From positions 124,001 to 188,000 of the forward strand of contig DATMMX010000038.1 in the NCBI GenBank assembly GCA_035569495.1: a DNA stretch of 64,000 nucleotides, given 5' to 3'. A model generated the notes under the pieces. The model did not search any database. It was not told where the DNA came from and saw only the letters and a list, made by a program, of their open reading frames with translations. Numbering within the stretch: the stretch's first letter is position 1; every line of letters begins with the position of its first letter. The position numbers and the translations under genes are program-made. This DNA is from DASRDZ01 sp035569495. Its GTDB lineage: Bacteria; Chloroflexota; Dormibacteria; Aeolococcales; Aeolococcaceae. Of this stretch, positions 24,835 through 32,201 are shown piece after piece.

Positions 24835-25336
24835 GCTCCTCGGTGAGCAGGTCCATGAGCAGCCCGTCGTGCCAGGCGCCGTCACCGCCGCGCTCATAGC
24901 GCCGCATGACCCCGACCGGCACGAAGCCGACCCGCTTGTACGCGGCGACCGCGCGCACGTTGGCGACCGCGGGGTCGATGGTCAGCCGGTGGTGGCCACG
25001 CGCGGTGAACAGATGCCGCGCCAGCACACGAATCGCCTCGGGACCGACGCCCTGTCCCTGCCACTCCGCGCGCACCGCGATGTCGATGGTGGCGTGCCGG
25101 TACATCGGCGCGGGCTCCTCGTAGCACTGGATGAAGCCGGCGACATCCACGCCGGCGACGATGAGGAAGCTCGATTCGCCCTGGTCGGGATGGAGCGCCT
25201 CGTCCACGCGCTCCGCGGGGTCGCCCCACCAGCGCGACACGGTGGGGTCGGAGAACACCACCGTGAGCTCCGCCGCGTCGGATGGGCGCACGGGCTGCAG
25301 GCGCACGCGCTCGCCGTCCAGAACCTCCTCGATCAT
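24824..25336 (-). CDS. GNAT acetyltransferase, AAC(6')-like
   Basis: A 170-residue GCN5-related acetyltransferase. The acetyl-CoA loop is in A-E-W-Q-G-Q-G-V-G-P-E-A-I-R (about 91-104), and D-P-A-V-A-N-V-R-A-V-A-A-Y-K-R-V-G-F gives the following beta4-alpha segment. The N-terminal L-Q-P-V-R-P-S-D-A-A-E-L and W-W-G-D-P resemble aminoglycoside 6'-N-acetyltransferase and siderophore-type acetyltransferases. Substrate is unknown; calling it a resistance gene would go beyond the evidence. A TACCAT -10 box lies 8 bases before the ATG. Confidence 0.85.
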   Translation of the reverse strand: MIEEVLDGERVRLQPVRPSDAAELTVVFSDPTVSRWWGDPAERVDEALHPDQGESSFLIVAGVDVAGFIQCYEEPAPMYRHATIDIAVRAEWQGQGVGPEAIRVLARHLFTARGHHRLTIDPAVANVRAVAAYKRVGFVPVGVMRRYERGGDGAWHDGLLMDLLTEELRS

Positions 25337-25344
25337 GGCGAGGA

Positions 25345-25350
25345 ATGGTA
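25345..25350 (-). promoter_or_regulatory. -10 box (TACCAT) of the GNAT gene
   Basis: TACCAT on the minus strand, 8 bases before the ATG at 25336; no ribosome binding site intervenes. Confidence 0.45.
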
Positions 25351-25360
25351 TGGGCTGAGG

Positions 25361-25391
25361 GGGCGCCGGACCCGCATCGGGTCCGGCGCCC
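25361..25391 (-). terminator. Strong stem-loop downstream of the bS22 gene
   Basis: A perfect 14-bp G+C-rich stem closes a three-base loop (CAT), 28 bases past the bS22 stop and just upstream of the GNAT promoter. No T-run follows. It very likely ends the ccsB-tlpA-bS22 transcript. Confidence 0.75.
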
Positions 25392-25419
25392 GCGCCTCAG
25401 ATCAGTGGCTCAACGCGGC

Positions 25420-25512
25420 CTAGCCGCGCCGCTGCCACCGCGTCTTCTTGAGCATTTTCTTGTGCTTGTGCTTGCGCATCTTCTTGCGCCGCTTCTTGAT
25501 GACCGAGCCCAC
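25420..25512 (-). CDS. 30-residue ribosomal protein bS22 (AURKAIP1/COX24 domain)
   Basis: A tiny, very basic protein of 30 residues starting V-G-S-V-I-K-K-R-R-K and ending K-T-R-W-Q-R-R-G. It matches the AURKAIP1/COX24-domain proteins of actinobacteria (typically about 33 residues, starting MGSVIKKRRKR), known as bS22 in mycobacterial ribosomes, where it sits in the 30S subunit near the decoding region. Start is GTG with GGGGAG seven bases upstream. It lies 35 bases after tlpA with its own TATAGT -10 candidate inside the tlpA 3' end. It is too short for usual gene finders. Confidence 0.9.
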   Translation of the reverse strand: MGSVIKKRRKKMRKHKHKKMLKKTRWQRRG

Positions 25513-25547
25513 GAGGTCTCCCCGGATGAGTTGCACGGATGTGCCGC

Positions 25548-26099
25548 TTACGGCTGGCGGACTATACCCCGCGACGCCGCGTCCGCGCTCAGCAGCTGGT
25601 CGAGCAGCGCCCCCACCGAGGTGGCGTCGACCCCGCCCAGGACGCGCTTGCGCACCGTCCCGGAGGCGTCGACCACCAGGGTGCTGGGCGGCGCGGGGAC
25701 GTCCCAGGCGGAGGCCAGCGACGAGGCGGGGTCGTCGAGGCTGGGGTAGGCGACGCCGAAGCGGCCGGCGTAGGCGCGCCCCTCGGCCGGGTCGTCGCGC
25801 ATGTCGACGCCGACGAAGACCACCCCGCGCGGCGCGTAGGTCGCGTAGAGACTGTCGAGCTGCGGCTGCTGGGCGCGGCAGGGCCCGCACCACGCCGCCC
25901 AGAAGTCGACCACGGCGACGTGGCCGTGCAGCGCCGAGCCGTCGAAGTGCGCGCCGTCGAGCGTGGTGCCGCTGAGCGCCGGAGCCGCCTGCCCCACTCC
26001 CCCACCGCCCGAGCCCACCTTCTGGGCCACGTCCTGCTCCAGCGAGCAGGCGCTCAGGGCCAGGGCGCAGAGGGTCGCGGCGACCAGCCGCCGGCGCAT
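25548..26099 (-). CDS. TlpA/ResA-type thioredoxin lipoprotein
   Basis: A 183-residue extracytoplasmic thiol reductase. Residues 1-18 are a lipoprotein signal (L-S-A-C, lipidated Cys18). The thioredoxin active site is W-C-G-P-C (Cys71, Cys74), followed by the long G-V-D-M-R-D-D insert and a cis-Pro in A-P-P-S-T of the AhpC/TSA-TlpA group. Such proteins keep apocytochrome c haem-binding cysteines reduced. The neighbour ccsB, one base upstream in the same operon, supports that role. A ResB/Ccs1 and a CcdA partner are not in this window. Confidence 0.88.
   Translation of the reverse strand: MRRRLVAATLCALALSACSLEQDVAQKVGSGGGGVGQAAPALSGTTLDGAHFDGSALHGHVAVVDFWAAWCGPCRAQQPQLDSLYATYAPRGVVFVGVDMRDDPAEGRAYAGRFGVAYPSLDDPASSLASAWDVPAPPSTLVVDASGTVRKRVLGGVDATSVGALLDQLLSADAASRGIVRQP
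25561..25566 (-). promoter_or_regulatory. -10 box (TATAGT) candidate for bS22
   Basis: TATAGT on the minus strand inside the last codons of tlpA, about 49 bases before the bS22 GTG, leaving a short leader with a ribosome binding site. It would let the ribosomal protein be expressed apart from the cytochrome genes. Confidence 0.35.
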
Positions 26100-26100
26100 C

Positions 26101-27036
26101 TCAGGCCTTCGCGTACGAGTGCAGCCCGGCGATCCAGAGGTTCACCGCGTAGAGGGTGAACATGATCGCCACGAAGCCCACCGCGGTGATCGCCGCGGCG
26201 CGGACCTCGCGCCAGCCGTAGGTCACCCGGGCGTGCAGGTAGATGGCGAAGACCACCCAGGTGATGAACGCGAAGGTCTCCTTGGGGTCCCAGCCCCAGT
26301 AGCGGCCCCAGGCGTGCTCGCCCCAGATGGCGCCGCAGATCACCCCGAAGGACCAGATGGGGAAGCCCAGCATCACGAAGCGGTAGCTCCACTCGTCGAG
26401 CCGCCGCGCCTCGGGGAGGACGCGGGTGACGGTGCGGGCGAAGCCCAGCGACCGCGATCCTCCGGTGGCGCCGCCGCCGACCGACACCGGGGTGCCGCCC
26501 GGGCTCAGCGGCGCCGAGGAGCGCGCGGCAGCGAAGCCTGACAGCCGCCGGTCCGCCCAGCGGCGCACCAGGTAGAACATGGCGAAGAGGAACGAGAAGG
26601 TGAGGATCCCCGAGGCGGTGGCCATGGCGGTGACGTGGATGGTCAGCCAGTAGGAGTGCAGCGCCGGGACCAGGTTGCCCGGCGGCACGTAGAGCATGTA
26701 GGCGACGCCGAGCAGGGCGATGGCCACAACCATCGCCGGGATGCCCACCAGCCGCACCTTGGCCCGCAGGGCCAGCACCAGGAAGGTGCTCACGATGATG
26801 AAGGCGATCGCCGTCGAGTACTCGTACATGTTGCCCAGCGGCCAGTGCCCCGCCTCCAGCGCCCGGGTGACGATCGAGGCGAGGTGGAACGGCCAGCCCA
26901 CCACGACGGCGAGCAGCCCGAAGTTGGCCACCTGCCTGCGGCGCAGCGGCAGGTAGACGATGAAGCTGAGCAGGGCCACCAGGTAGGCCACCACGGCAAC
27001 CCAGAAGAGCGCCAGCGAGAGGGGCGTTGGGCTCAT
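26101..27036 (-). CDS. ccsB: Cytochrome c biogenesis protein CcsB/ResC
   Basis: A 311-residue membrane protein with about eight helices. It carries the haem-handling tryptophan-rich motif W-G-R-Y-W-G-W-D-P-K-E-T (about 245-256) and flanking histidines (S-Y-W-L-T-I-H-V at about 128-135 and G-L-H-S-Y near the C-terminus), as expected for system II cytochrome c synthesis. CcsB with Ccs1/ResB exports haem and joins it to apocytochrome c outside the membrane. It precedes tlpA by a single base. A TATACT -10 box lies 9 bases before the ATG. Confidence 0.92.
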   Translation of the reverse strand: MSPTPLSLALFWVAVVAYLVALLSFIVYLPLRRRQVANFGLLAVVVGWPFHLASIVTRALEAGHWPLGNMYEYSTAIAFIIVSTFLVLALRAKVRLVGIPAMVVAIALLGVAYMLYVPPGNLVPALHSYWLTIHVTAMATASGILTFSFLFAMFYLVRRWADRRLSGFAAARSSAPLSPGGTPVSVGGGATGGSRSLGFARTVTRVLPEARRLDEWSYRFVMLGFPIWSFGVICGAIWGEHAWGRYWGWDPKETFAFITWVVFAIYLHARVTYGWREVRAAAITAVGFVAIMFTLYAVNLWIAGLHSYAKA

Positions 27037-27045
27037 GTCCGCGCG

Positions 27046-27051
27046 AGTATA
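27046..27051 (-). promoter_or_regulatory. -10 box (TATACT) of ccsB
   Basis: TATACT on the minus strand, 9 bases before the ccsB ATG, without a ribosome binding site. Suggests a leaderless ccsB-tlpA transcript. Confidence 0.5.
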
Positions 27052-27161
27052 GCGACACCCGCCCGGCGGGCCGAAGGCGCAGGTGTCAGCGGTTTACTCC
27101 GTTTAGGCGGGAAGCGTTGCAATTCGCCGCCGCTGCACGCCGCTGATGTGATTGCATCAAC

Positions 27162-27647
27162 ATGGGAAATTCCAAGCCACATCGGGGAAAACCTGCGCTA
27201 CGCTGGACACTGTTCGAGGCGTGCGACACAACGCCGCGCGCTGCACAGCGGGGGACGAACGCCCTGTACCCGATCACCGTGCTGGTGGCGGACGACGAGC
27301 CGATGATGCGGCGCGCACTGTCGGACATGCTCGACGAGCACCCGGGCCTCAGCGTGGTGGGCGTGGCCAGGGATGCCGCGGGCGCGGTGGCCCTGGCCCG
27401 GCTGCTCCGGCCCGCCGTGGCGGTGCTCGACGTGCGCATGCCGGGGGGCGGTGGGGTCGAGGCGGCGCGGCAGATCCGCCTGGTCTCGCCGAGCACCCGG
27501 GTGCTCGCCCACTCGGCGTTCGACGACCAGTCGTCGCGCACCGCCATGCTCGCCGCCGGCGCGCACGGTTACATCGTCAAAGGCTCGCCCAGCGCCGGCA
27601 TCATCGCCAGCGTCCTCGCCGTCGCCGCGAACAGCCGCGCGTCCTAG
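27162..27647 (+). CDS. Receiver-only response regulator
   Basis: The receiver domain occupies residues about 38-161: acidic pair Asp44/45, phosphoacceptor Asp90 in L-D-V-R-M-P-G, Ser118 in H-S-A-F and Lys140 in I-V-K-G. There is no output domain, so it is a CheY-like single-domain regulator, although the sequence type (V-A-D-D-E-P-M-M) is that of NarL/LuxR regulators. No histidine kinase lies nearby. The start is uncertain: the ATG at 27162 adds about 37 residues of unlikely sequence; a rare CTG at about 27264, preceded by GGGGGA, would fit the domain better. Converges with the SRPBCC gene. Confidence 0.75.
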   Translation: MGNSKPHRGKPALRWTLFEACDTTPRAAQRGTNALYPITVLVADDEPMMRRALSDMLDEHPGLSVVGVARDAAGAVALARLLRPAVAVLDVRMPGGGGVEAARQIRLVSPSTRVLAHSAFDDQSSRTAMLAAGAHGYIVKGSPSAGIIASVLAVAANSRAS

Positions 27648-27657
27648 CGGCGCGCAG

Positions 27658-28134
27658 CTAAGCCAGCTGCATGTCGAGCCGCGCGGCCACCTCGGCCTCC
27701 ATCCGCTCGACCAGCCGGTCCATGGCCCGCTCCGCCTCGGCGGCGTTGCGGCTCTCCACCAGCAGCCGGTCGACGGCGCGGCCGATCAGCCCCCCGGGCA
27801 CGTCGTAGTCGACGTGGACGCCGACCCGGGTGCGATGCGCGCTCAGGGGCAGGTACTCGCTGACCACGCGGGCGCGCAGTCCGCCCTGCGTCTCCCACAC
27901 GAAACGCCGCCCGAGCTCCACCTCGCAGACCACGGCGGTGCCGGCGAAGTCGACGCCGTACATGCGGTAGCGCCACGCGTAACGGTCACCGGCGGCGGGC
28001 GGCCCGCTGCCGGCGAGCCGTTTGCACGAGATCACGTTCACCCAGTGCTGCGGCGCCCGCTCCAGGTCGGTGTGATACGCGAACACCTCGCCCGCCGGAC
28101 AGTAGATGTCGCGCGACAGCGACAGCATGGTCAT
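27658..28134 (-). CDS. SRPBCC (START-like) family protein
   Basis: A 158-residue protein of the polyketide cyclase/dehydrase and lipid transport type. S-L-S-R-D-I-Y-C-P-A-G-E-V-F-A-Y-H-T-D-L-E-R at the N-terminus, a central beta-rich part (R-Y-A-W-R-Y, then R-V-V-S-E-Y) and a long C-terminal helix (A-M-D-R-L-V-E-R-M-E-A-E) are the marks of the fold, which makes a deep hydrophobic pocket. Ligand unknown. It lies downstream of the AAA+ ATPase gene on the same strand, but a 74-base gap separates their coding regions. Confidence 0.8.
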   Translation of the reverse strand: MTMLSLSRDIYCPAGEVFAYHTDLERAPQHWVNVISCKRLAGSGPPAAGDRYAWRYRMYGVDFAGTAVVCEVELGRRFVWETQGGLRARVVSEYLPLSAHRTRVGVHVDYDVPGGLIGRAVDRLLVESRNAAEAERAMDRLVERMEAEVAARLDMQLA

Positions 28135-28208
28135 GGCACCACGCAGGATTGCACGCAATGCCGCGGCTGTACAGGGGTCAATCCCGCCGCTTTGCCGGCG
28201 TGGAAGAC

Positions 28209-29546
28209 TCAGCGACCCTCGCCCTGGACGAAGTACGCGCGCACCGCGGCGTCCAGCGAGCGGCGGTCGAACGACGGTTCGCGTTCGCGGTACCACGCCG
28301 CGCTGACGATGTACGCCATCAGGTCGCGCGGGTGGACGCCGCGCAGCGGGCGGCGCGCCTTGCGGTAGTGCTCCTCGATCAGCCAGTCGAGCACCGGCTC
28401 GTCGCAGTCGATGCCCTGGCGGTCGCAGGTCCTGCGCCAGATGTCGCGGTACTGCTCGACGGTGGGCTCGGGGACGTGCACCTTGAAGCGGATGCGGCGC
28501 AGGAAGGCCTCGTCCATCAGCGCTTCGGGGCGCAGGTTGGTGGCCAGCAGAAGCGAGGTGGTGAAAGGAACTTCCAGGGTGGTGCCGACGCGCGGCAGGT
28601 TGAGGAAGTCGACGCCCTTGCTCAGCGGCACGATCAGGCGGTTGAGCAGCTCGACGGCGGGGATGCGCGTCTGCCGGCCGAAGTCGTCGATGAAGAACAC
28701 GCCGCCGTTGGCCTTGAGCTGCGCCGACGCCTCGTAGAAGCCCATGCGCGAGTCGAAGCCCAGCTCCAGGGTGTGCGCGCCGAGCTCGCCGCCGACGTGC
28801 ACCTGGGGCCGCTCGACGACCACCCAGCGGCGATCGTGGGCGGGCAGGTCGGGCAGGGTCACCGGGTTGTGGTGGATGGGGTCGAAGAAGCGGATGATCT
28901 CGCCGTGCGCCCAGATCGCCCGGGGCACCGCGATGGCCGGCCCGAGCAGGCGGGTCACCGCCTCGGCGATCGAGGTCTTGCCGTTGCCCGGGGTGCCGTA
29001 GAGGAACACCGCCTGGCGGCCGTTGAGCGCCGGACCGAGGGCGTCGAGGACGCTCTCGTCGAGCACCAGGTGCTGCAGGGCGCGGCGCACCTCGGCCTCG
29101 TGGACGCGGTGGTCGGTGGTGGCCTGCTGGCGGGCGACCGCGCAGTAGACGTCGAAGCTGACCGGCATGGGGCCGGCGTACTGGTTGAGGCTGAGCAGCT
29201 CCCGGGCTCGGTCGCGGCCGGTCTGGGTCAGCGACCACTGCACCGAGCTGAGCACGCTCTCGTCGGCGATCATCTCGCCCTTGGCAAGGCCGCCCGACAT
29301 GCAGTAGCCGGCGTCGTTCAGCGAGCGCAGGATGGGCTCGACCAGGCGGAAGGGCAGGCAGAGGTGGTCGGCCAGGTCGCGTCCGCGCAGCGCGCCCTGG
29401 AAGTAGAACGACTTCAGGGCGATGTCGAGAGCCACATGCAGCGGCACGCGCAGGTCGGCCTCGGTGCGCGGCGGCGGCGGCAGCGGCGGGCTCAGCAGGG
29501 GCGGAGCGGCTGCGGCTGCGGCGACGGGGGCGTCGGAGACTTGCAT
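28209..29546 (-). CDS. AAA+ (MoxR-like) ATPase with N-terminal winged-helix-like region
   Basis: A 445-residue cytoplasmic protein. After a Pro/Ala N-terminus, residues about 30-110 look like a winged helix (A-L-R-G-R-D-L-A-D-H-L-C-L-P, W-S-L-T-Q-T-G-R). The AAA+ core has Walker A GTPGNGKT (about 183-190), Walker B V-F-F-I-D-D (about 282), sensor 1 L-L-L-A-T-N-L and an R-R-I-R-F arginine-finger block. Cores of this type resemble MoxR and other remodelling ATPases. No substrate gene (VWA protein, pilus) lies beside it, so the target is unknown. A GACAAT box lies 8 bases before the ATG. Confidence 0.8.
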   Translation of the reverse strand: MQVSDAPVAAAAAAPPLLSPPLPPPPRTEADLRVPLHVALDIALKSFYFQGALRGRDLADHLCLPFRLVEPILRSLNDAGYCMSGGLAKGEMIADESVLSSVQWSLTQTGRDRARELLSLNQYAGPMPVSFDVYCAVARQQATTDHRVHEAEVRRALQHLVLDESVLDALGPALNGRQAVFLYGTPGNGKTSIAEAVTRLLGPAIAVPRAIWAHGEIIRFFDPIHHNPVTLPDLPAHDRRWVVVERPQVHVGGELGAHTLELGFDSRMGFYEASAQLKANGGVFFIDDFGRQTRIPAVELLNRLIVPLSKGVDFLNLPRVGTTLEVPFTTSLLLATNLRPEALMDEAFLRRIRFKVHVPEPTVEQYRDIWRRTCDRQGIDCDEPVLDWLIEEHYRKARRPLRGVHPRDLMAYIVSAAWYREREPSFDRRSLDAAVRAYFVQGEGR

Positions 29547-29554
29547 CGTCCGCG

Positions 29555-29560
29555 ATTGTC
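29555..29560 (-). promoter_or_regulatory. -10 box (GACAAT) of the AAA+ ATPase gene
   Basis: GACAAT on the minus strand, 8 bases before the ATG at 29546; part of a divergent promoter region. Confidence 0.4.
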
Positions 29561-29620
29561 AGCCGGGCGGCCACCGCAGGCCCGCCGTTTTGCAGCTTCG
29601 TGTTGAGGTTGTCGGAGGGG

Positions 29621-29641
29621 TTGTGCCCGGGCTGGCACAAT
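29621..29641 (+). promoter_or_regulatory. Operator candidate overlapping the -10 of the YcaQ-like gene
   Basis: TTGTGCC-CGGGCT-GGCACAA is a perfect 7-bp inverted repeat whose right arm overlaps the CACAAT -10 box (29636-29641). That box lies 8 bases before the GTG start. A repressor bound here would block the promoter. Confidence 0.45.
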
Positions 29642-29649
29642 CAGCCGCC

Positions 29650-30828
29650 GTGAGCGCAGCCCCCCTGGTTCTCTCCGCGGACGAGGCGCGCCGCCTCTTC
29701 CTGCGCGCCCAGGGACTGCTCGGCGCGGGGCCGGCCGGGCGCGCCGACCGGCGGGTGCGGGCCATGCTGGAGCGGCTCGGCGCGGTCCAGCTCGACACCA
29801 TCTCGGTGCTGGCCCGCTCGCACGAGCTGGTCGCCTTCGCCCGGCTCGGCGCGGTGGGTCGCGCCGCAGTGGAGCAGGCCTACTGGGGCGGCGGCGCCTT
29901 CGAGTATCGGGCGCACGCCGCGAGTGTGGTGCCCGTGGAATCCTGGCCATGGTTTGCCGCCAAGCGGCGCCGCTACCGCGCCGGGGTGCAGATCCACGGC
30001 GAGCCGGTGGCCGAGGCGGTGCGCCGCGAGGCGCTGGCCCGCGTCCGTGACCTGGGGCCGCTCACCTCGGCGGAGCTGGGCCAGACGCGCAAGGGCGGCC
30101 CGTGGTGGGACTGGTCGCCGCTGAAGATCGCGGTGGAGCAGCTCCTCGCCGAGGGCGAGGTGGCCTGCGTGACCCGGCGCGGCTGGCGGCGCGTCTACGA
30201 CCTCGCCTCGCGGGCAATTCCTGCCCATCTTTTCGCGCAGGACCCGAGCGACGAGGAGTGCGCCGCCGCGCTGTGCGCCGCCGCATGCTCCGCCATGGGC
30301 GTGGCCACCGCCGCCGACATCGGCGACTACCACCGGCTGACCCGGCTGGGGCCGCACACGGTGCCCATGGGCATCGCCGCGGCGGGGCTGGTGGCGGTGC
30401 GCGTCGAGGGCTGGAAGGACGTGGCCTACGCGCATCCCGCGCAGCTCGACGTTCCATCGCGCGGGCGGCACCGCACCACCCTGCTGCCGCCGTTCGACTC
30501 GCTGATCTGGTTCCGACCGCGCACCGAGCGGATCTTCGGCTTCAAGCCGCCGCTGGAGCTGTACGTCCCCGCGGCGCGGCGCACCCACGGCTACTACTCG
30601 ATGCCGCTGCTCTCCGGCGGACGGCTGCGTGGCCACGTCGACCCGGCGCGCGAGGGGCGCACGCTGGTGGCCCGGCACGTCACCGTGCACCGTGCGGACG
30701 TTGCGGCGATGGCCGCTGCGCTGGCCGAGGCGGCGTCGTGGGTGGGCTGCGACGCGGTCGCGGTGGAGTCGGTGTCGCCGCCGGCGCTGCGGCCGTCGCT
30801 CGACGCGGCGCTGCGCGCGGTCGCCTAG
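29650..30828 (+). CDS. YcaQ/AlkX-like winged-helix DNA glycosylase family protein
   Basis: A 392-residue protein of the HTH_42 (YcaQ) family. R-L-G-A-V-Q-L-D-T-I-S-V (about 46-57) holds the Q-x-D motif that is catalytic in the interstrand crosslink glycosylases YcaQ and AlkX. The repeated winged-helix architecture is shown by W-G-G-G-A-F-E-Y-R-A-H-A, then W-D-W-S-P-L-K-I-A-V-E-Q-L-L and L-L-P-P-F-D-S-L-I-W-F-R. These enzymes excise bulky alkylated bases. Start is GTG, without ribosome binding site, 8 bases after a -10 box. Confidence 0.85.
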   Translation: MSAAPLVLSADEARRLFLRAQGLLGAGPAGRADRRVRAMLERLGAVQLDTISVLARSHELVAFARLGAVGRAAVEQAYWGGGAFEYRAHAASVVPVESWPWFAAKRRRYRAGVQIHGEPVAEAVRREALARVRDLGPLTSAELGQTRKGGPWWDWSPLKIAVEQLLAEGEVACVTRRGWRRVYDLASRAIPAHLFAQDPSDEECAAALCAAACSAMGVATAADIGDYHRLTRLGPHTVPMGIAAAGLVAVRVEGWKDVAYAHPAQLDVPSRGRHRTTLLPPFDSLIWFRPRTERIFGFKPPLELYVPAARRTHGYYSMPLLSGGRLRGHVDPAREGRTLVARHVTVHRADVAAMAAALAEAASWVGCDAVAVESVSPPALRPSLDAALRAVA

Positions 30829-31114
30829 GTCGCGCGCCGGTTGCAACTCGGCGGGGCCACATGCGCGTACACGCATCGACACCCCCCAGCGACACCGTGA
30901 CCTCGTGGGCGCTCGCATCGCCGACCGCCGTAGCCGGGTGAGATGGGCCGCTTCCGCGCCTGTCCTGCTTGGATAATGTCACTTGTCCCAAATACTCGAA
31001 TCGATTATCAGGTTAAGCACGGTGGAGTCACTGGTATTCCTTGACTTCACCACTGTCAGGAGTTAACCTCACGCCGCCTTTTGTCGCGAGAGCCAACGAC
31101 GGTTGGGGGGTTCG
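30829..31114 (+). promoter_or_regulatory. AT-richer promoter region of the MauE/MauD cassette
   Basis: A 286-base gap with markedly lower G+C between 30970 and 31070. TTGACT (31041-31046), 17 bases and TAACCT (31064-31069) make a vegetative-type promoter. An imperfect inverted repeat GGTGGAGTCA / TGACTTCACC (31021-31030 and 31042-31051, 9 of 10 pairs) overlaps the -35 element and looks like an operator. A second -10-like GATAAT lies near 30974. No gene or RNA seen. Confidence 0.5.
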
Positions 31115-31159
31115 ATGTCTGACACAGCAGGCCTGGCCGGCGGGAACACGGGACGGTGA
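31115..31159 (+). CDS. Possible 14-codon micro-ORF overlapping the next gene
   Basis: ATG at 31115, six bases after GGGGGG, opens a 14-codon frame (MSDTAGLAGGNTGR) that ends in a TGA overlapping the GTG of the following gene (GTGA). The next two links (32198, 32797) use the same GTGA overlap and the one at 31608 is similarly tight. It could be a real small peptide or a leader ORF that couples translation. No signal peptide or cysteine. Coding potential cannot be tested at this length. Confidence 0.35.
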   Translation: MSDTAGLAGGNTGR

Positions 31160-31608
31160 GCGCGATGATGATCGAGCGCCGTCCCTCGCATCTGCCTCCG
31201 GGCTTCACCTTCCGCTACGCGCTGCCGGGCGGCAAGGAGGCCGGCTTCGGCTGGATCGCCGAGCAGACCGTCCTCGTCTACACCCGCGGCTGGGAGCGTG
31301 AGGACTTCACCACGCCGCTGGTCGTCGTGGTGGGACGCGCCGGCGCCCCCGAGTTGATCGGCACCAACGACGGCTTCGCCCAGCCCATCGACATCGGCGT
31401 GCCCGGCGTCGACGCGGCGTACTTCGACGGCATCACCGTGCCGCGCCTCGACGATGCGCGCGACTTCGCGGGCGTTGCCTGGCGCACCGGCGAGGTGCAC
31501 TCCATCACCGCACGTTCGGCCGCGGGCACGTTCGCAGTGCGCGGGCCGCGAACCGTGTCGCGCGAGGAGCTGGTGGCGGTGCTCGTCTCGCTGTCGCCGG
31601 GCACGTGA
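31156..31608 (+). CDS. Conserved-looking protein of unknown function in the Mau-like cassette
   Basis: I do not recognise this 150-residue protein. It has no signal peptide or membrane helix; secondary structure looks beta-rich (G-F-T-F-R-Y-A-L, T-V-L-V-Y-T-R-G-W, P-L-V-V-V-V-G-R-A-G) with a short C-terminal helix, loosely like DUF4367 or MucB-type domains. GTG start overlaps a 14-codon upstream ORF, and its stop overlaps the MauE-like start. It is not a methylamine dehydrogenase heavy chain, which would be far larger. Role within the cassette unknown. Confidence 0.65.
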   Translation: MSAMMIERRPSHLPPGFTFRYALPGGKEAGFGWIAEQTVLVYTRGWEREDFTTPLVVVVGRAGAPELIGTNDGFAQPIDIGVPGVDAAYFDGITVPRLDDARDFAGVAWRTGEVHSITARSAAGTFAVRGPRTVSREELVAVLVSLSPGT

Positions 31609-32201
31609 TGTCCGCGGCAGCAGCGCTCGCGAGCGCCGCCGGGGCGATGGCGGGAACGCTGCTGCTGGTCGCCGGTGCCGCCAAGCTGGTCGACCGCGCC
31701 GGCATCGCGCCGCTGCTGCGCGGGCTGGGTGCGCCGGCGTCGCTTCTGCAGGGTGCGCAGGTTGCGGTGCCAGGTGTGGAAGCCGCCTGCGGCGCATGGC
31801 TGCTCACTTCGCTCGCCCCGTTGCCGGCGAGCGCGGTGGCCGCACTGCTGAGCGCGGCGTTCGTGGCCACGCTGCTGCTGGCGGCGGCGCGCGGTGTCGC
31901 CGAGCCGTGCCGCTGCTTCGGCGCACTCGACCGGGCGGGCTCGCGCCGCGTCGCCGTGGCGCGCGCGGCGCTGCTGGTGGCGGTGTCGCTGGTCGCCCTG
32001 GGCGCGTCGCTGTCGCTGTCACTGCGCGGCGCGGGCGCGGGCGCTACGGCGGGCGCCCCGGCGTGGTGGCTCGGCGTGCTGCTGGCGCTCGGCGCGGTGC
32101 TCGCCTTCGCATTGATCGGGGAGGTGGCGGCGTTCCGCACCGGGGTGCGCCGCCGGCTCGCCGCAGACGCGCATATCGACCACAAGGGGCAGGCAAGGTG
32201 A
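31608..32201 (+). CDS. MauE-like membrane protein (DoxX/MauE superfamily)
   Basis: A 197-residue inner membrane protein with about five helices. The features of MauE/methylamine-utilisation type proteins are G-A-A-K-L-V-D near residue 25 (the helix-1 Lys block of the DoxX/MauE fold), L-G-A-P and a P-C-R-C-F-G motif around 103-108. MauE works with MauD in forming disulfides in the Cys-rich light chain of methylamine dehydrogenase. The following genes are a MauD-like thioredoxin and a Cys-rich Tat protein, in the same order as mauE-mauD-mauA. ATG at 31608; a GTG three bases earlier is also possible. Confidence 0.82.
   Translation: MSAAAALASAAGAMAGTLLLVAGAAKLVDRAGIAPLLRGLGAPASLLQGAQVAVPGVEAACGAWLLTSLAPLPASAVAALLSAAFVATLLLAAARGVAEPCRCFGALDRAGSRRVAVARAALLVAVSLVALGASLSLSLRGAGAGATAGAPAWWLGVLLALGAVLAFALIGEVAAFRTGVRRRLAADAHIDHKGQAR

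Noticed and set aside
24824..25336. Calling the GNAT protein an aminoglycoside resistance enzyme
   Set aside because: It resembles AAC(6') in fold and blocks, but many such chromosomal acetyltransferases act on other substrates and no resistance context is present.
27162..27647. Naming the receiver protein a full NarL/LuxR regulator
   Set aside because: The frame stops right after the receiver domain; there is no helix-turn-helix downstream in any frame before the convergent gene.
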